From: Ditylenchus dipsaci
Lineage: Eukaryota; Nematoda; Chromadorea; Rhabditida; Anguinidae
Direction of reading: 5' to 3'
Assembly (NCBI GenBank): GCA_004194705.1
Contig: SADC01000039.1
Location: 124,001 to 188,000, forward strand
Length of the DNA stretch: 64,000 nucleotides
Shown piece after piece: positions 21,746-33,478 of the stretch (position 1 is its first letter; every line of letters begins with the position of its first letter). A model generated the notes under the pieces. It did not search any database and was not told the DNA's origin. It saw only the letters and a list, made by a program, of their open reading frames with translations. The position numbers and the translations under genes were made by a program.

Positions 21746-23977
21746 CCGTATTTCCTCTAATTAGCCGACTGGCTTATTTTTTGGATCCCCTCCAGGGGGC
21801 CGCCATATTAGAGGGGGCCGGCTAATTAGAGGGGGCCGCCTTATATTTCGAACATATTTTTATCAAAATTTATTTAAATTTTTGAACAACAAAGTTAAAA
21901 CCAAGAGGTGACAGCAAGAATAACATAAATTATAGACCATGAGGTGAAAACAATAATAACATTGATAATAGACCAGGATGTAATAAATTCCAATCAGAAA
22001 GCGTGAAAATCAGGATTTGGTGCATTCAATTCATTGCTCCAATGCAACTGTAGAGACTCGTCGCTTATGTAGCCATTCTCTTCATCTTGCTCGGCATCGA
22101 CTTCTTCATCAGCAGTCATCTGTTTGATTGAATAACGGGCATCCATCAGTACAGCTAGCCCCTCAGGAATTGGACCATGCGGCTTGAAGCAGTGGACTTC
22201 ATCGTCTTCACTTCCGTCATAGCAGATAGTGATCCCACAATCTAAAAAACAGGAGTCTATCTTTGAAAAAAATTAAATAAACCGACCTTTGAATGACTTA
22301 GCTATAGCTTCTGTCGACAAAGAATCCCATGCATCGACGATCCACTGCAAATAAACATCCATTGAAGGAGCTTTTGGATTGCCACCACTTGTAAAGTCTT
22401 TTTGCGCGTCATTACTCATTCACCTATCATAGTGTTTTCGAAACCGACCTTTAAACGGTCCATTCCACGATACATCAGGCGCCTATAACCATTTTAATTT
22501 GAAAATCACCATAAAATAAGTAAGTCAATCTTGGATAAACTTTGTACATCCACCTGAAATCACCGCCGTTTGCATGTTCAGCTCCTTCAAGCACAATGTT
22601 TTCTTTGCCGCTTCTGTTAATGAGGTAACAACCAAAAGAGACCCATACTAGTAGTCGCTTTCCACCAAATACCAAATAGTTCATCGTTCATCCACACGCA
22701 TCCCTCGCAGCAAAGTTCCAGCTTGTTTTTGTACTTTTCTTGAACTGCTGTGACATCCTTTCCCTTCTTTCTGTTGATCAGCACAAATGGTTTCAACTTT
22801 TTCCCATCGGATCGAGCAGTTAGCATCACAGTGATTTTTGTCTTTTTGTGCCCGGTAGTCAGTATGGAAATCTAAAGTGAAAAGTATTTTAAGATTCTAT
22901 TTGAAATTCGGCCTGTTAAGAATACTTCTTCAGTTGCTCTCTAATCGATGCATTTCCCACCTGATGGAACCAAGAAGAGTGAAGTTTCATCGGTGGCAAA
23001 GATTCCCTGAAAACTAAAAGAAAAGAGATAAAAATTCACACCAAGTTTACAAAATTATTACTTGTGCTTCTTTCGAATTTGGTAATGTAAAGCAAAAAGT
23101 CCACGATTTGCTGCACGTAGTCACTTGGCGGCTTCTGACACACTGTCGTTGGAACTCGGAGGCGAAAGCTATGGCGTGATAAGAATTTTTCCAACCATCC
23201 CCTACTTGCCTGAAACTAATGAATTGGTCTTAGCTTAAGGCACTTCAATACTTACTTTGAATTAACCACTGTCTTTTTCTGCATTCAAAATTTTTTGGCC
23301 CGACGCTGAATTATTTTACGAGAGATTCGGAGCTTCTTTGACCTTTTTTATCTCACCCAGACTGCCAATTGTGTGTCGAGATCCATGAACTTGAATAGAC
23401 GACCACTTCCTTGCAGCTTTTTTTTTCAGTTTTCTGCCGGGTGAAGAGTTACTAAAAGAATTTAATTAACCAATAAACAAATTCTTAAAAACCAACATGA
23501 TTTGATGAAGCTTTGTTTCTTACTTGACCCATCCTTGCACGCAGCTTCGGCTCACTCCAAACTTGCTAGCTGCACTTTGGCTTGAGATTTCTTTGGCATT
23601 CTTCACGACCTTGAATTTAAACTCTATCGAATAGGACTTCATCTTCTGTGCAGGCATGATTTCTTCAACATCGCTTTCGAATTCCATTATGCTTAAAAAA
23701 ATTCCGTGTCAAGAAATCCAAAAATGATCACATAAAACTGGAAATGAACATGGACAAATAAAACGTCTACAAATTTAAATGTACGTGTTTTTTCATGGTT
23801 TCAAGGCAAGTTTAAAATTAAATTTGAATTGAATTTTCTGTTGTGGCTACCTTATTAGATGGGGCCGGCTTATTAGAGGGGGCCGGCTCATTAGGAGGGG
23901 GGGGGGGGGGTTTATTTTTTGGATCACCTCCAGGGGCCGGCTAATTAGAGGGGGCCGGCTTATTAGAGGAAATACGG
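21746..23977. mobile_element. pogo-type DNA transposon (2232 bp), coding copy of the CCGTATTTCCTCT family
   Basis: Termini CCGTATTTCCTCTAATTAGC and the inverse GCTTATTAGAGGAAATACGG are each next to TA. GAGGGGGCCGGCTTATTAGA-type blocks are iterated below both ends. The interior encodes a transposase on the minus strand. This gives the likely source of mobilisation for the shorter elements with the same ends (13865, 17509, 30218, 44974, 46202 and others). Confidence 0.85.
21994..23687 (-). pseudogene. pogo/Tigger-type transposase, decayed
   Basis: The N-terminus (MEFESDVEEIMPAQ...) leads into a psq-type helix-turn-helix (KFGVSRSCVQGWV, about 23530-23640). The DDE core follows: ATDETSLFLVPSGG with the first catalytic Asp (about 22970), then MLTARSDGKKLKPFVLINRK (about 22770-22829) and WMNDELF. 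The second core motif reads LLVWVSF where relatives have VWDSF, so the catalytic Asp is Val. APDVSWNGPFK and the Tigger-like tail YLQWIVDAWDSLSTEAIAKS are present; stop at 21994-21996. Frames change around 22560-22640 beyond what splicing explains. The loss of Asp plus frame breaks makes this copy probably inactive. Confidence 0.8.
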
Positions 23978-24362
23978 TATTAAAATTTTATATATTGTTA
24001 ACATCGCAATGATACAAAGTAATCAAGAAAAAAAATTGCTAATTTAAATTGAGAACAAGTATATCAGAATTGTGAAACGTCCTTGACAATGCCATTGATA
24101 TTTACGATCCTGAGAAAACAAGGTAATCAAAAAAAGTTAAATTTTCTAAATATTATTTTTAGGATATGTTTATAAAATTGTGAATGTTAAATTATTATTG
24201 ACGTCCCTAATACAACTTTTGATTTCGAAAAAGTTCTGTGTACATCGCAACATGGATTGGCCAACCAAATCCGGTTCTAAACTGGCACTTAAAAATATGA
24301 ATTGATTAAAAAATACATAAAACTACGTTTCGTTGCTTTTTATTAAAAAGAGGGGTAATTGT

Positions 24363-24553
24363 AAATGTAACTGTGGAGTTGACTATGAAACTAGCAACTG
24401 TAGAGTAGACTATGAGACTAACAGCTGTAGAGTTGACTATGAGACTAGCAACTGTAGAGTTGACTATTAGACTAGCAACTGTAGAGTTGACTATGAGACT
24501 AACAGCTGTAGAGTTGACTATGAGACTAACAGCTGTAGAGTTGACTATGAGAC
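24363..24553. repeat. 27-bp minisatellite, left part
   Basis: About seven copies of ATGAGACTAACAGCTGTAGA-GTTGACT (27 bp). Continues at 25218 after an inserted element; the junction bases TATGAGAC are duplicated. Confidence 0.9.
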
Positions 24554-25217
24554 CAGGGCCGCAACTTCAACTTTTTCAAGGGGGGGGTAATTTCTTTGAT
24601 ATTACCCCTATAGATTCAAGTCAAGGGGGGGGGGGTAATTTTTAAAATGAGATTTTTGTGTATTTTCTTATCTTTTTTGTAATTTTTTTCAATATTTATT
24701 AGATTTTTTCAATTATTTATTTTTAACAGATTTAAGCAAAGCATAAACGATGGTTAAACTTAGCATATTCGTTAATTATATCTTGAGCTGGCAAACTTAT
24801 GTCTTTGTGAACAAAAATAAGAGCTAGATGATTTAGACGTTCATCAGCCATTGAATTTCTCAAAAGATTTTTTATTTGTTTCAAAACACTGAAGGCCCTT
24901 TCAGTTGTGCTTCTTAATGTAGTGAGCAAATAAGTTCTTAATTAACTTTTTCACAAATTCATTTTTTGTAACTTTGAATTATAATTATATTTTTGACACA
25001 TTCCAATTAATCTACCTACAAGTTTTTTATATAATAAAATATGTGCAAATTACGTGTTTTTCAGTGAAAACTTTACAAAATAGTGAAAAAAAATCACAAA
25101 ACCTTGGTTACAGCAGTCTCCCTCTAGAGAATACCCCCCCTTAGGGTGGCCTTCGGCCACCCTAAGGGGGGGGGGTAATTACCCCTATGACCCCCCCCCC
25201 CCCAAATTGCGGCCCTG
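24554..25217. mobile_element. hAT remnant inserted in the minisatellite, 8-bp target duplication
   Basis: The element is 664 bp, ends CAGGGCCGCAACTT and AATTGCGGCCCTG. TATGAGAC stands at 24546-24553 and 25218-25225, eight of eight bases. GGGGGGGTAATT repeats lie below both ends. A short internal palindrome GGGTGGCCTTCGGCCACCCT lies at 25144-25163. Confidence 0.92.
24732..24929 (-). pseudogene. hAT transposase C-terminal remnant
   Basis: The 65-residue frame contains LRSTTERAFSVLKQIKNLLR followed by NSMADERLNHLAL, the hAT C-terminal dimerisation motif. The rest of the transposase is deleted, so the element must depend on another source. Confidence 0.8.
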
Positions 25218-26610
25218 TATGAGACTAACAGCTGTAGAGTTGACTATGAGACTAGCAACTGTAGAGTTGACTATGAGACTAACAGCTGTAGAGTTGACTA
25301 TGAGACTAGCAACTGTAGAGTAGACTATGAGACTAACAGCTGTAGAGTTGACTATGAGACTAGCAACTGTAGAGTTGACTATGAGACTAACAGCTGTAGA
25401 GTTGACTATGAGACTAGCAACTGTAGAGTTGACTATGAGACTAACAGCTGTAGAGTTGACTATGAGACTAACAGCTGTAGAGTTGACTATGAGACTAACA
25501 GCTGTAGAGTTGACTATGAGACTAGCAACTGTAGAGTTGACCATGAGACTAGCAACTGTAGAGTCGACTATGAGACTAACAGCTGTAGAGTCGACTATGA
25601 GACTAACAGCTGTAGAGTTGACTATGAGACTAACAGCTGTAGAGCTGACTATGAGACTAACAGCTGTAGAGTTGACCATGAGACTAGCAACTGTAGAGTC
25701 GACTATGAGACTAACAGCTGTAGAGTCGACTATGAGACTAACAGCTGTAGAGTTGACTATGAGACTAACAGCTGTAGAGCTGACTATGAGACTAACAGCT
25801 GTAGAGTTGACCATGAGACTAGCAACTGTAGAGTTGACTATGAGACTAGCAACTGTAGAGTTGACTATGAGACTAACAGCTGTAGAGTTGACTATGAGAC
25901 TAACAGCTGTAGAGTTGACTATGAGACTAGCAACTGTAGAGTTGACTATGAGACTAACAGCTGTAGAGTTGACTATGAGACTAACAGCTGTAGAGCTGAC
26001 TATGAGACTAACAGCTGTAGAGTTGACCATGAGACTAGCAACTGTAGAGTTGACTATGAGACTAGCAACTGTAGAGTTGACTATGAGACTAACAGCTGTA
26101 GAGTTGACTATGAGACTAACAGCTGTAGAGTTGACTATGAGACTAACAGCTGTAGAGTCGACTATGAGACTAACAGCTGTAGAGTTGACTATGAGACTAA
26201 CAGCTGTAGAGCTGACTATGAGACTAACAGCTGTAGAGTTGACCATGAGACTAGCAACTGTAGAGTTGACTATGAGACTAGCAACTGTAGAGTTGACTAT
26301 GAGACTAACAGCTGTAGAGTTGACTATGAGACTAACAGCTGTAGAGTTGACTATGAGACTAGCAACTGTAGAGTTGACTATGAGACTAACAGCTGTAGAG
26401 TTGACTATGAAACTAACAGCTTTAGAGCTGACTATGAGACTAACAGCTGTAGAGTTGACCATGAGACTAGCAACTGTAGAGTCGACTATGAGACTAACAG
26501 CTGTAGAGTCGACTATGAGACTAACAGCTGTAGAGTTGACTATGAGACTAACAGCTGTAGAGTTGACTATGAGACTAACAGCTGTAGAGTTGACTATAAG
26601 ACTGACGACT
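25218..26610. repeat. 27-bp minisatellite, right part, about 51 units
   Basis: Units alternate between AACAGCTGTAGAGTTGACT and AGCAACTGTAGAGTTGACT types, with point variants (GTCGAC, GCTGAC, GACCATG) shared by blocks of units in the same order, which points to higher-order duplication. Because 27 is a multiple of three and the unit has no stop in several frames, both strands give frames of 440 and 477 codons (MRLTAVELT; VSLIVNSTA). I read these as by-products, not genes. Confidence 0.9.
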
Positions 26611-27782
26611 GACGTCACTGACCCGCCTTTGACCGATCTTATAATTTAAATTAATTTGTCACATTTTTATAAAAAGTTTTATCTATCCGTCAGATTTTTT
26701 ACTTATCGGTGACCTCATGATATTTTTCTTAAATGGTGTAGATAAAATGGCCTCAAATTTTTGAAAAACTTTGTAGTTAAATTTCCGGTACCGCTCTTCC
26801 GTCAAAAATGTCTCTAAACGCCACTGACAAATGTGTCAAGTAAAAAGTAAAACTACATGTTTTTCTGTATTATTATGACAAAACCAACCTGAATACGAAC
26901 GCAAAGCAATCCCGAGAAGAGCAAATAATATGAAGAAAAAAATATCAATAATGAATTCGAAAACGGCGAAAAATCTTTCAATTACTATTACGCATTGTTA
27001 TTACAAATATTATTTGACGGAAGGAAAGAAGAGGAAAAAGAGTGCATGGAAGCAAAAGACTTTAGAAGCTGTTGAGTGAACCAAACACAACAAGAAGAAG
27101 AAGGTGTTTAAACAACTTAAAACAAATTCTGATCATCAAGTTTGTCTCTTTGAAAAGCAGCATTTACAAAAGAAAAGAGAGTGAAGATTTCTGGAGTTGT
27201 AGCCCACAGGGTAACCTCTTCAAATTATTTCTATTGAAAAATATGGTAAAGACAGGAGACGAAGTGATGATTTGGCTAGTACACTAAATATACTACTTTA
27301 CTTTAGTTTTGTGTCTGTATCTTTGTTGTGTCTTGTTATACAGAATACCAAACAAACAACATTTTGAAAAAATCTATACTTTTTCACAATTCCCATATCG
27401 AAAAAAAATATTTGTCAAGTCCTATTGTGTTTGAATGATCACATAGTGTTATTTGAAAAAAAATTGGAATCGATTCAACTTATTTATTCTAAAGAGCGGC
27501 TTTCTCTGATAAAACGGCTACCTTTAAAACCAATACTAAGCGGTAAAGTACGTTTTCTCACAAAGCCAAAAAATGCCGTGGTTAAAAAATAGAATAGCCG
27601 GCCGTTCTATCAGAATGAATACGAATGGCCGGATTCATAATTAAGTGGAGAAATCATTAAATAATAATCATTATATAATTAATGATGCCCCTATGAATCT
27701 TTGTGTACCAGTGCTTATTGACGTGATTGACGTGACCTGATTGTGATGCCTTACCTACACTGCCCTATGACTTGAAACAAGT
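26611..27782. other. intergenic, nothing identified
   Basis: AT-rich sequence with no coherent exon, element or RNA gene. TGACGTCA, a CRE-like octamer, sits at the minisatellite edge (about 26607), probably by chance. Confidence 0.35.
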
Positions 27783-30700
27783 TTATTCGGGCATTTTAAT
27801 CACCTTGAACTTCATTTTTAAAAATACAACAAACAGCGCTGAAGTTGTGTCATTATTATAACAAGAGGTGGCAGTAATGTAAAACAAGATAGGCATATGA
27901 GCGTAGTAGAACCGTTTGATTAATTTCGAGGAACGCTCGCCTCTTTCGCTGAGAACTTTTCTGGGATCACAAATTTGGGCTTGACTACACTTCCTGTAAT
28001 AATGAAAGGTAGAGCTGTTAACATCATCTTGTCGCGACTTTTTTCGAATAGTATATGAAATTTTGAACTGATTACCTGTTCGAGCCGATGAGTCTTTATG
28101 CACCTATCAAGATAAAACTTTAATTGGAAGACTAATCAATTAATGGTTATATAACCTCGTATTTTATGGGTTCAGAGTCAGGCAACTCTAATTTTTCTTT
28201 AATTATTTGACCAATACGTAGATTGACGGCGTCCTGGGAGGAATCTCTAGTCCACAAAGCAACCTTAATACAACTTTTTTCTGAATTGATAGGCTGAAGC
28301 ATAAGTTTAGAGCCAAATATAAATATAAAAGCTCTATATGGGATTTTGAAAAGATCTAACCTTGAGCAATTTTAATATAAAAAATTCGCAAAGTTTTTGT
28401 TTTTTGCTTTATCTTCTGTCCTTTTATTATGACGAGGCACCTTTGGTACTTAAAGGGGCATGCCCACGCTAATAAGAGGTTGTGCCCGGGAATTAGATTT
28501 TTTTTACCAATCATTGATTGAACTTTTACACGGATTTTTCAACTTGGTTTCTAACAAAAACTATAACTGAAATCAAATTTCAGGCCTTGTTGTGTTAGAA
28601 ACCAAGTTGAAAATCCATAGAAAATCCATTCGATGATTACGAAAAAAATTTGAACTCCCGGGCACCACCTCTTATTAGCGTGGGCATGCCCTTTAAAGGG
28701 CCATTGTCGTCTACGACAACGGTTGTCCCCACCAATTCAAAATTTTTTCTGAATCATTGAACTTCTGTACTGAATTTTCAACTTGGTTTCTATCAAAACT
28801 ATACCTAAAATTAAATTCTAAGCCTTGTTTTGTTAGAAACCAAGATAAAAAATCCGTGCAGAAGTTGAACAATTAAGGAAATAAATTTGAATTGACGGGG
28901 GACAATTCAAAACAGGTGGCAATGGCCCTTTGAAGGACCATACTTGTTGATGACAATGGCAATTTGGCAAATTCAAATGCACGCGGGACACTTTTTTACT
29001 CCGAAAATACTTTTTAAATTATGCGTTGTTGTACCATAATAATAAAAATATAAGTTATATAAGTGACCCAGGTAGCTCAGTTGTATAGCACCGTAGTGCG
29101 GTTAATATCGGTATCAGGTTCGATTCCCGTGCCTCCTGTTTCATTTTCGATCATTTATTCTTTTTACATATGAATGATTAAAAAAATAATTTCGGAATAA
29201 AAAAAGTGTCCCGCGCGCATTTGAATTTTCAAAATTCCCATTGTCATCAACAAGTATGGTCCTTTAAAAGCTTTTTGCACCAGATCAATATTGACTGCGA
29301 GCAGTGTTGTAAGTGGCAGCAGTGCCGCACCGGCAGCTCATAGTAACGCAGCGATGCCGTGAGCTGGTGTCGGTGCCGAAATTTTCCGTCATGCCGCTCA
29401 CGGCACCGCACCGGGACCTGAAATTTTTCGATCGGTGCCGTGACTTGGTGCCGATGCCGAAATATTTGGGGTTGGTAGCGTAAGCTGGTGGCAGTGCCAC
29501 AATTCTAAGATTTACAACGCTGTTTGCGACACCCTGCTCTAACTCACCTTATCTCCCTTTTGTCGTACATTGACTACAGCCCCGCATATTTGATCACCAT
29601 ACTCCTCAAACTGCTCTCCGACAATGGCCATCATAAGTTCTAGCCAATAGTTATCTAGTTTTTGGGCTCTCTTATGTTTGTCTACTATCACAAGCCAACG
29701 TCCTGAAAAATATTATATCTAACATTTTTTTAGTTCAATTGTTTGTTGGACAAAGAAGTTTTTTGCAAGTCCTTTATTTCCCGAAAAAAATTCTACGTGC
29801 GTTCTCATCCAGATTTTTTAAATTATTCTGCACAGTTTTCCAAAGTAATATAAAGTTATTGTATTAGATTTGACACAAAAAGTCATCGTCTCTTTTTGAA
29901 ACACACAGGCATGCCCTTTAAAAATAGAAAAAATTCACCTCCGTTGACATTATTTTCATCTTCCCACATGGGTTTGATACCTTCCTACAAATGAAGTTAC
30001 AATAGACATTTCAAAAAACGAGGAAACAATGTGAATACCTTGAAAAGATAAAAATCACTCCCCCATGTCAAACCTGAAAAGTATAAAAAAAATTAGTCGA
30101 ATCAAATTACAGTAAAATCTTCTTCTAGCCGGCAACTAACTTTACAGTTGACTCTACAGTTAAAAACGTATAGTTCCCACAGTCAAAAACATAGCATTTA
30201 TCCGCTGACTGCATCTACCGTATTTTCTCTAATTGAAGCCACGGAGTACTTCTTTTTCCATCGACCTCTAGGGCGGGAGGAGCTTATTAGAGTCATTTTG
30301 AAATTTTCGGATAAAAATCCAAAATCTAAAATGCAGAAATAGTAGAACTCGCGGAACTAAAAAAACGTGAAAAAACCTGTTTGAAAAAAATCTGGATCGA
30401 GGTACAATAGCTCAAACTCGAGGAGGGAAGGGGCAACAATTAGAGGGTGTGGCTATTAGAAGAAATACGGTATACTTAAATAATCATTACCGTATTTTCT
30501 TTAATATACCGACACCTTTTTATAAACCGACAGTGGCTGCTTTGAGAGACTGTATCTCATTGCAGAGTAAATAAGAACTATATGCTTTTCGCGTTTTCTT
30601 AACTCGTAAGAACTCTACCGATTCCGTCTCTTTGATTTTGTATTTTTACCCAAAAATCTCGAGATTGACCAAAACTGTTAAGGTTAAAAAATAAACCGAT

Positions 30701-32083
30701 ATGACGGTTTATTATAGAAAACACGATATCTATAAACATCCCTCACAGTTAAACCTGAAGTTTATTCTATAATTTAGACCTATATTTAACAAGGAAGTTA
30801 AGTTTATAGTAAAATGCATCCTATTTTCGATAGAATCCTGGAGCCTCCACCTAATTGAAGTTTGGTAAAAAAACTAACGGTGGAAGATTCTTGATTGTGA
30901 AAATTAAAATACAGGAATTTTGGATTATTTGGGACGGAATGATTATGCGTTAGCTGGCTGTTGTTCAATTCATCTAATAAAAGTGTCATACCACTAGCTG
31001 GTTGAATGTGGTTGTAGAGACTGAAAAGGATGTTTTTAGCCAAACAAAAAAGTAAATTTTGTGTAAGACATACGCCAGAAGTCTTCTACTGTGTCAAACA
31101 AGGAAACTCGTTTGAGACAGTCCTAGAAAAAAAGCAATTAGAATTTGGAAAGTTATAAAATGCAGGCTAACCTCCCAGTCTTTGGTTCTATCACCCTTCA
31201 AATACCAAAGAGCCCAGCGAGACTGTAAAGGATGACGATTTGCAAGCTCAATGCTAGATGTCGGGCACATGCTTTCGACTTGCTGCTGAAACAACCAAAT
31301 TAATTACCCGTTGTGAACTAGACCATAATGATTTATGTTTTAACTATGTTAAAAAAGTTATCGTGGCAGTCTATCATGCCTGGAAAAGAATTTTAAAGAC
31401 AAAATAGATATGTTAAATCTTCTCAAAGAATGATTCGGTAACAAGCGAACGCGCCTGAAATCGGATAGACATAAAAATAAAAAGAAATCAGTCCAAGTGC
31501 ACGCCCGCTCCAAAGAGTACTTTTCTCTAAGCCAACTTTTTTCATTTTTCACCTTTTTACGCTTTTTGCGCCGACAATACCAAAGAAATTTGGTCGCTTC
31601 ACGGCCAAAAATCAGCACACTCCACATTGCAATGAATGGGGTGAAAAAAACTTAAGTGAATTGGAAAAGGTAAGCTTAGAGAAAAATAATCTTTGGAGGG
31701 GGTAGGCACTTGGATTTTTTTAAATACCTTTTTTCATATTTTCTTTTCGTATATCAGAAGTGTTCACACCATTTTTCAGCTGAGATATTTCTCTATCAAT
31801 TGAGTGGTCAAACACCTTAGTTGAAAATAATTTTCAACAAAATCACACCAATTGTGAGGCAAAAAAACCAAGTGCGAGGTTCATAGCTACAAAACGGTGT
31901 AAAAACTTAAAGTAAAAATATGAAAAAATATTTGAAGTTAGTTTGAGGCAAAAGTGTGAGTTTCGAAAACACTGCTACTGACCTTATTTTCTTTGTCTTC
32001 AGCTAACACTTGTGGAGATGGAGATTTTTAGACAGGATTGTGAAATCACTCTCCTCTTTGTTGTTCTGATTATCAGGCTCCAT
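27783..32083 (-). CDS. EIF4E: eIF4E, cap-binding translation initiation factor, 9 exons
   Basis: Binds the mRNA 5' cap and recruits eIF4G in the cytoplasm. Exons: 32083-31983, 31285-31172, 31122-31074, 31020-30992, 30073-30039, 29984-29939, 29702-29548, 28293-28156, 28103-27783. Recognisable blocks: HPLQSRWALWYLKGDRTKDW, FDTVEDFW, LYNHIQPASG, IKPMWEDENN, GGRWLVIVDKHKRAQKLDNY, CGAVVNVRQKGDK, KVALWTRD. The cap-stacking tryptophans and the Trp-Glu pair of MWED are present. Oddities: exon 1 needs one extra base in the T run 32025-32029 to read SPSPQVLAEDKENK; the 31074/31020 junction is also one base out of phase; an insert PINSEKSC precedes VALWT; and the last exon runs about 80 codons beyond the usual C-terminus unless a donor at about 28076 is used. 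Class I eIF4E; firm. Confidence 0.9.
28453..28694. mobile_element. TTAA-flanked palindromic MITE, 1 of 3 in a row
   Basis: AGGGGCATGCCCACGCTAAT on the left and ATTAGCGTGGGCATGCCCT on the right, TTAA outside each end. The TTGGTTTCTAACAAAA hairpin lies in the middle. Sits in the eIF4E intron between 28294 and 29547. Confidence 0.7.
28694..28931. mobile_element. TTAA-flanked palindromic MITE, 2 of 3
   Basis: AGGGCCATTGTCGTC on the left; the inverse AATGGCCCT on the right, next to TTAA and TTGA. Shares its left flank with the previous element and contains the same inner hairpin. Confidence 0.65.
28931..29267. mobile_element. TTAA-flanked palindromic MITE, 3 of 3, with tRNA-like centre
   Basis: AGGACCATACTTGTTGATGA on the left and TCATCAACAAGTATGGTCCT on the right, followed by TTAA. 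Same arms as 563-845. The tRNA-like module at 29064-29138 fills the loop. Confidence 0.7.
29064..29138 (+). ncRNA. tRNA-like module in a MITE loop
   Basis: A box TAGCTCAGTTGTATAGC (29072-29088) and B box GGTTCGATTCC (29118-29128), both close to the tRNA consensus, 30 bases apart. The acceptor stem does not close convincingly, so a tRNA-derived, possibly transcribed repeat is more likely than a tRNA. Confidence 0.5.
29302..29522. mobile_element. hAT-like MITE with GGTGCCG repeats
   Basis: CAGTGTTGTAA at the left and TTTACAACGCTG at the right. Flanking octamers ACTGCGAG and TTTGCGAC agree in five of eight positions, consistent with an aged duplication. The interior is unusually GC-rich with repeats of GGTGCCG and GAGCTGGTG. 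Confidence 0.55.
30218..30470. mobile_element. CCGTATTTTCTCTAATTGAAGCC MITE
   Basis: Left CCGTATTTTCTCTAATTGAA, right inverse ending GAAATACGG, TA at both sides. In the eIF4E intron before exon 5. Confidence 0.7.
30490..30725. mobile_element. CCGTATTTTCTTTAATATACCGACA MITE, diverged
   Basis: Starts CCGTATTTTCTTTAATATAC and ends with a degraded inverse (TATAGAAAACACG). Only 19 bp from the previous element of the same family. Confidence 0.55.
31488..31713. mobile_element. palindrome with CCAAGTGCACGC ends
   Basis: CCAAGTGCACGCCCGCTCC / CTTTGGAGGGGGTAGGCACTTGG. Second copy at 56850-57092. Both carry ACACTCCACATTGC and GACAATACCAA in the middle. In the eIF4E first intron. Confidence 0.6.
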
Positions 32084-33478
32084 CTTGTAAAAATCCACTG
32101 CCTATGCAAAAATTATTTTTTTTTTTAAAATTCGAGTCAAACAAGAAAGTAGTTATCGATTCGATAAAACAGGCCAAATTGATACACAAAAAACACTTGT
32201 TGAGTTTTAGTGACAATTTCCCTGTTAACTAATAAAATTTCACAAAATAAAATTTCAGGATTAACATAAATTGAACTGAAGAAATCACAAAACTAGCAAA
32301 AACTTTTTTCCTTCTTTTTCAAAAATCTACTTTACGCCAGTATTTTATTCATCGCAGGAAGAAGCTTTTATGAAAATTATTTTATAAATTTGAGTGAAAG
32401 TAACAAACCACACGCAAAGTTAATTAAGTCTGATAAATAATAAAAATACAACAATGATTTAAAAAAGGCAGTGGAAAAAAACAAAATTTTGTAACTAAAA
32501 AATTGCCTAACCTCATTTTTCAATTTTTTGCGGTCTTCGAAGTTTTTTTAGATTTTTCATATATATTAAAAATTGTAAAAAATTATTTTTCCAGCGACTT
32601 TTTTCGGCTGAACATTAAAAGAAACATTAGTAACACTTTTGCTCTGAAAAATATTGATTTTTCGACCCTACCGGAGTATACTTGGAGCATAAAAAATCAT
32701 GCATACCAGAGTTTTTTTATACGGTAAGCCCCAGTCAACAAAACTATGTTCAACATCTTCCTTTTTACGCTAAATTGGTCTATTTTTGATCCTTTGCAAC
32801 CCCGAAATACCCCTAAATACCTTCAAAAACGGTCAAAATAGGTATTTTTGGGTGGTCCCAAAACTCGATTTTTCATTAACCAGAACCTAAAAATAATGTC
32901 TTTTTTGAACTCCTGAGATGATTTTAGGTCGAAATAGGGTGTTTGGAAACACTTTAAAAAAATTTCATTTGGGGGATTATACTCCGGTAGCGCCGAATTT
33001 TCTTATCAGTTTATGTTTCTAGTTCTTAAGGTAAATGAGCTTTTTAAGGCATGAAATAGTTATCATTAGTTAGGTTTCGGTAACTTATCGCACACTTCAT
33101 TATTTTAGCTGAGCAACTTGAAAATAAAATTCCAACTTCGGTTAAGAACCTTGCTTAAATACATTTAAATACATCTTGCAAGTGTGTCTCTCACAGGGGC
33201 CCAAAATTCAAATTCATAATCAGTTCAACTTAAACAAAACGCCAAGAATTTTTCGAATGAATTTTTTTTTAATATCTTCAAAGAATTTATTTGAAAATTT
33301 TAATAAAAAATTTCGCAGAAATAGGATTTTCGAAATTCTGAATACCCAGAATACTAACACTCCAATCAAAATAGGGATAGAAATACTGTCAGATAGAAGG
33401 TGTGAGGACATTTATTCAGTAACAATGTCATGAGTATCAAAAAACAATTTTGGATATATGATTTTTCTATGAGTCTTC

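Noticed and set aside
25185..26649. Long reading frames of 477 and 440 codons on opposite strands
   Set aside because: They are the 27-bp tandem repeat read through; no introns, start context or family similarity, and both strands are equally open.
29072..29138. Functional tRNA gene
   Set aside because: A and B boxes are good, but the acceptor stem does not pair convincingly and the unit sits in a MITE loop.
31735..31980. Possible hAT element ending GTTTCGAAAACACTG
   Set aside because: A convincing inverse left end and an 8-bp duplication were not found.
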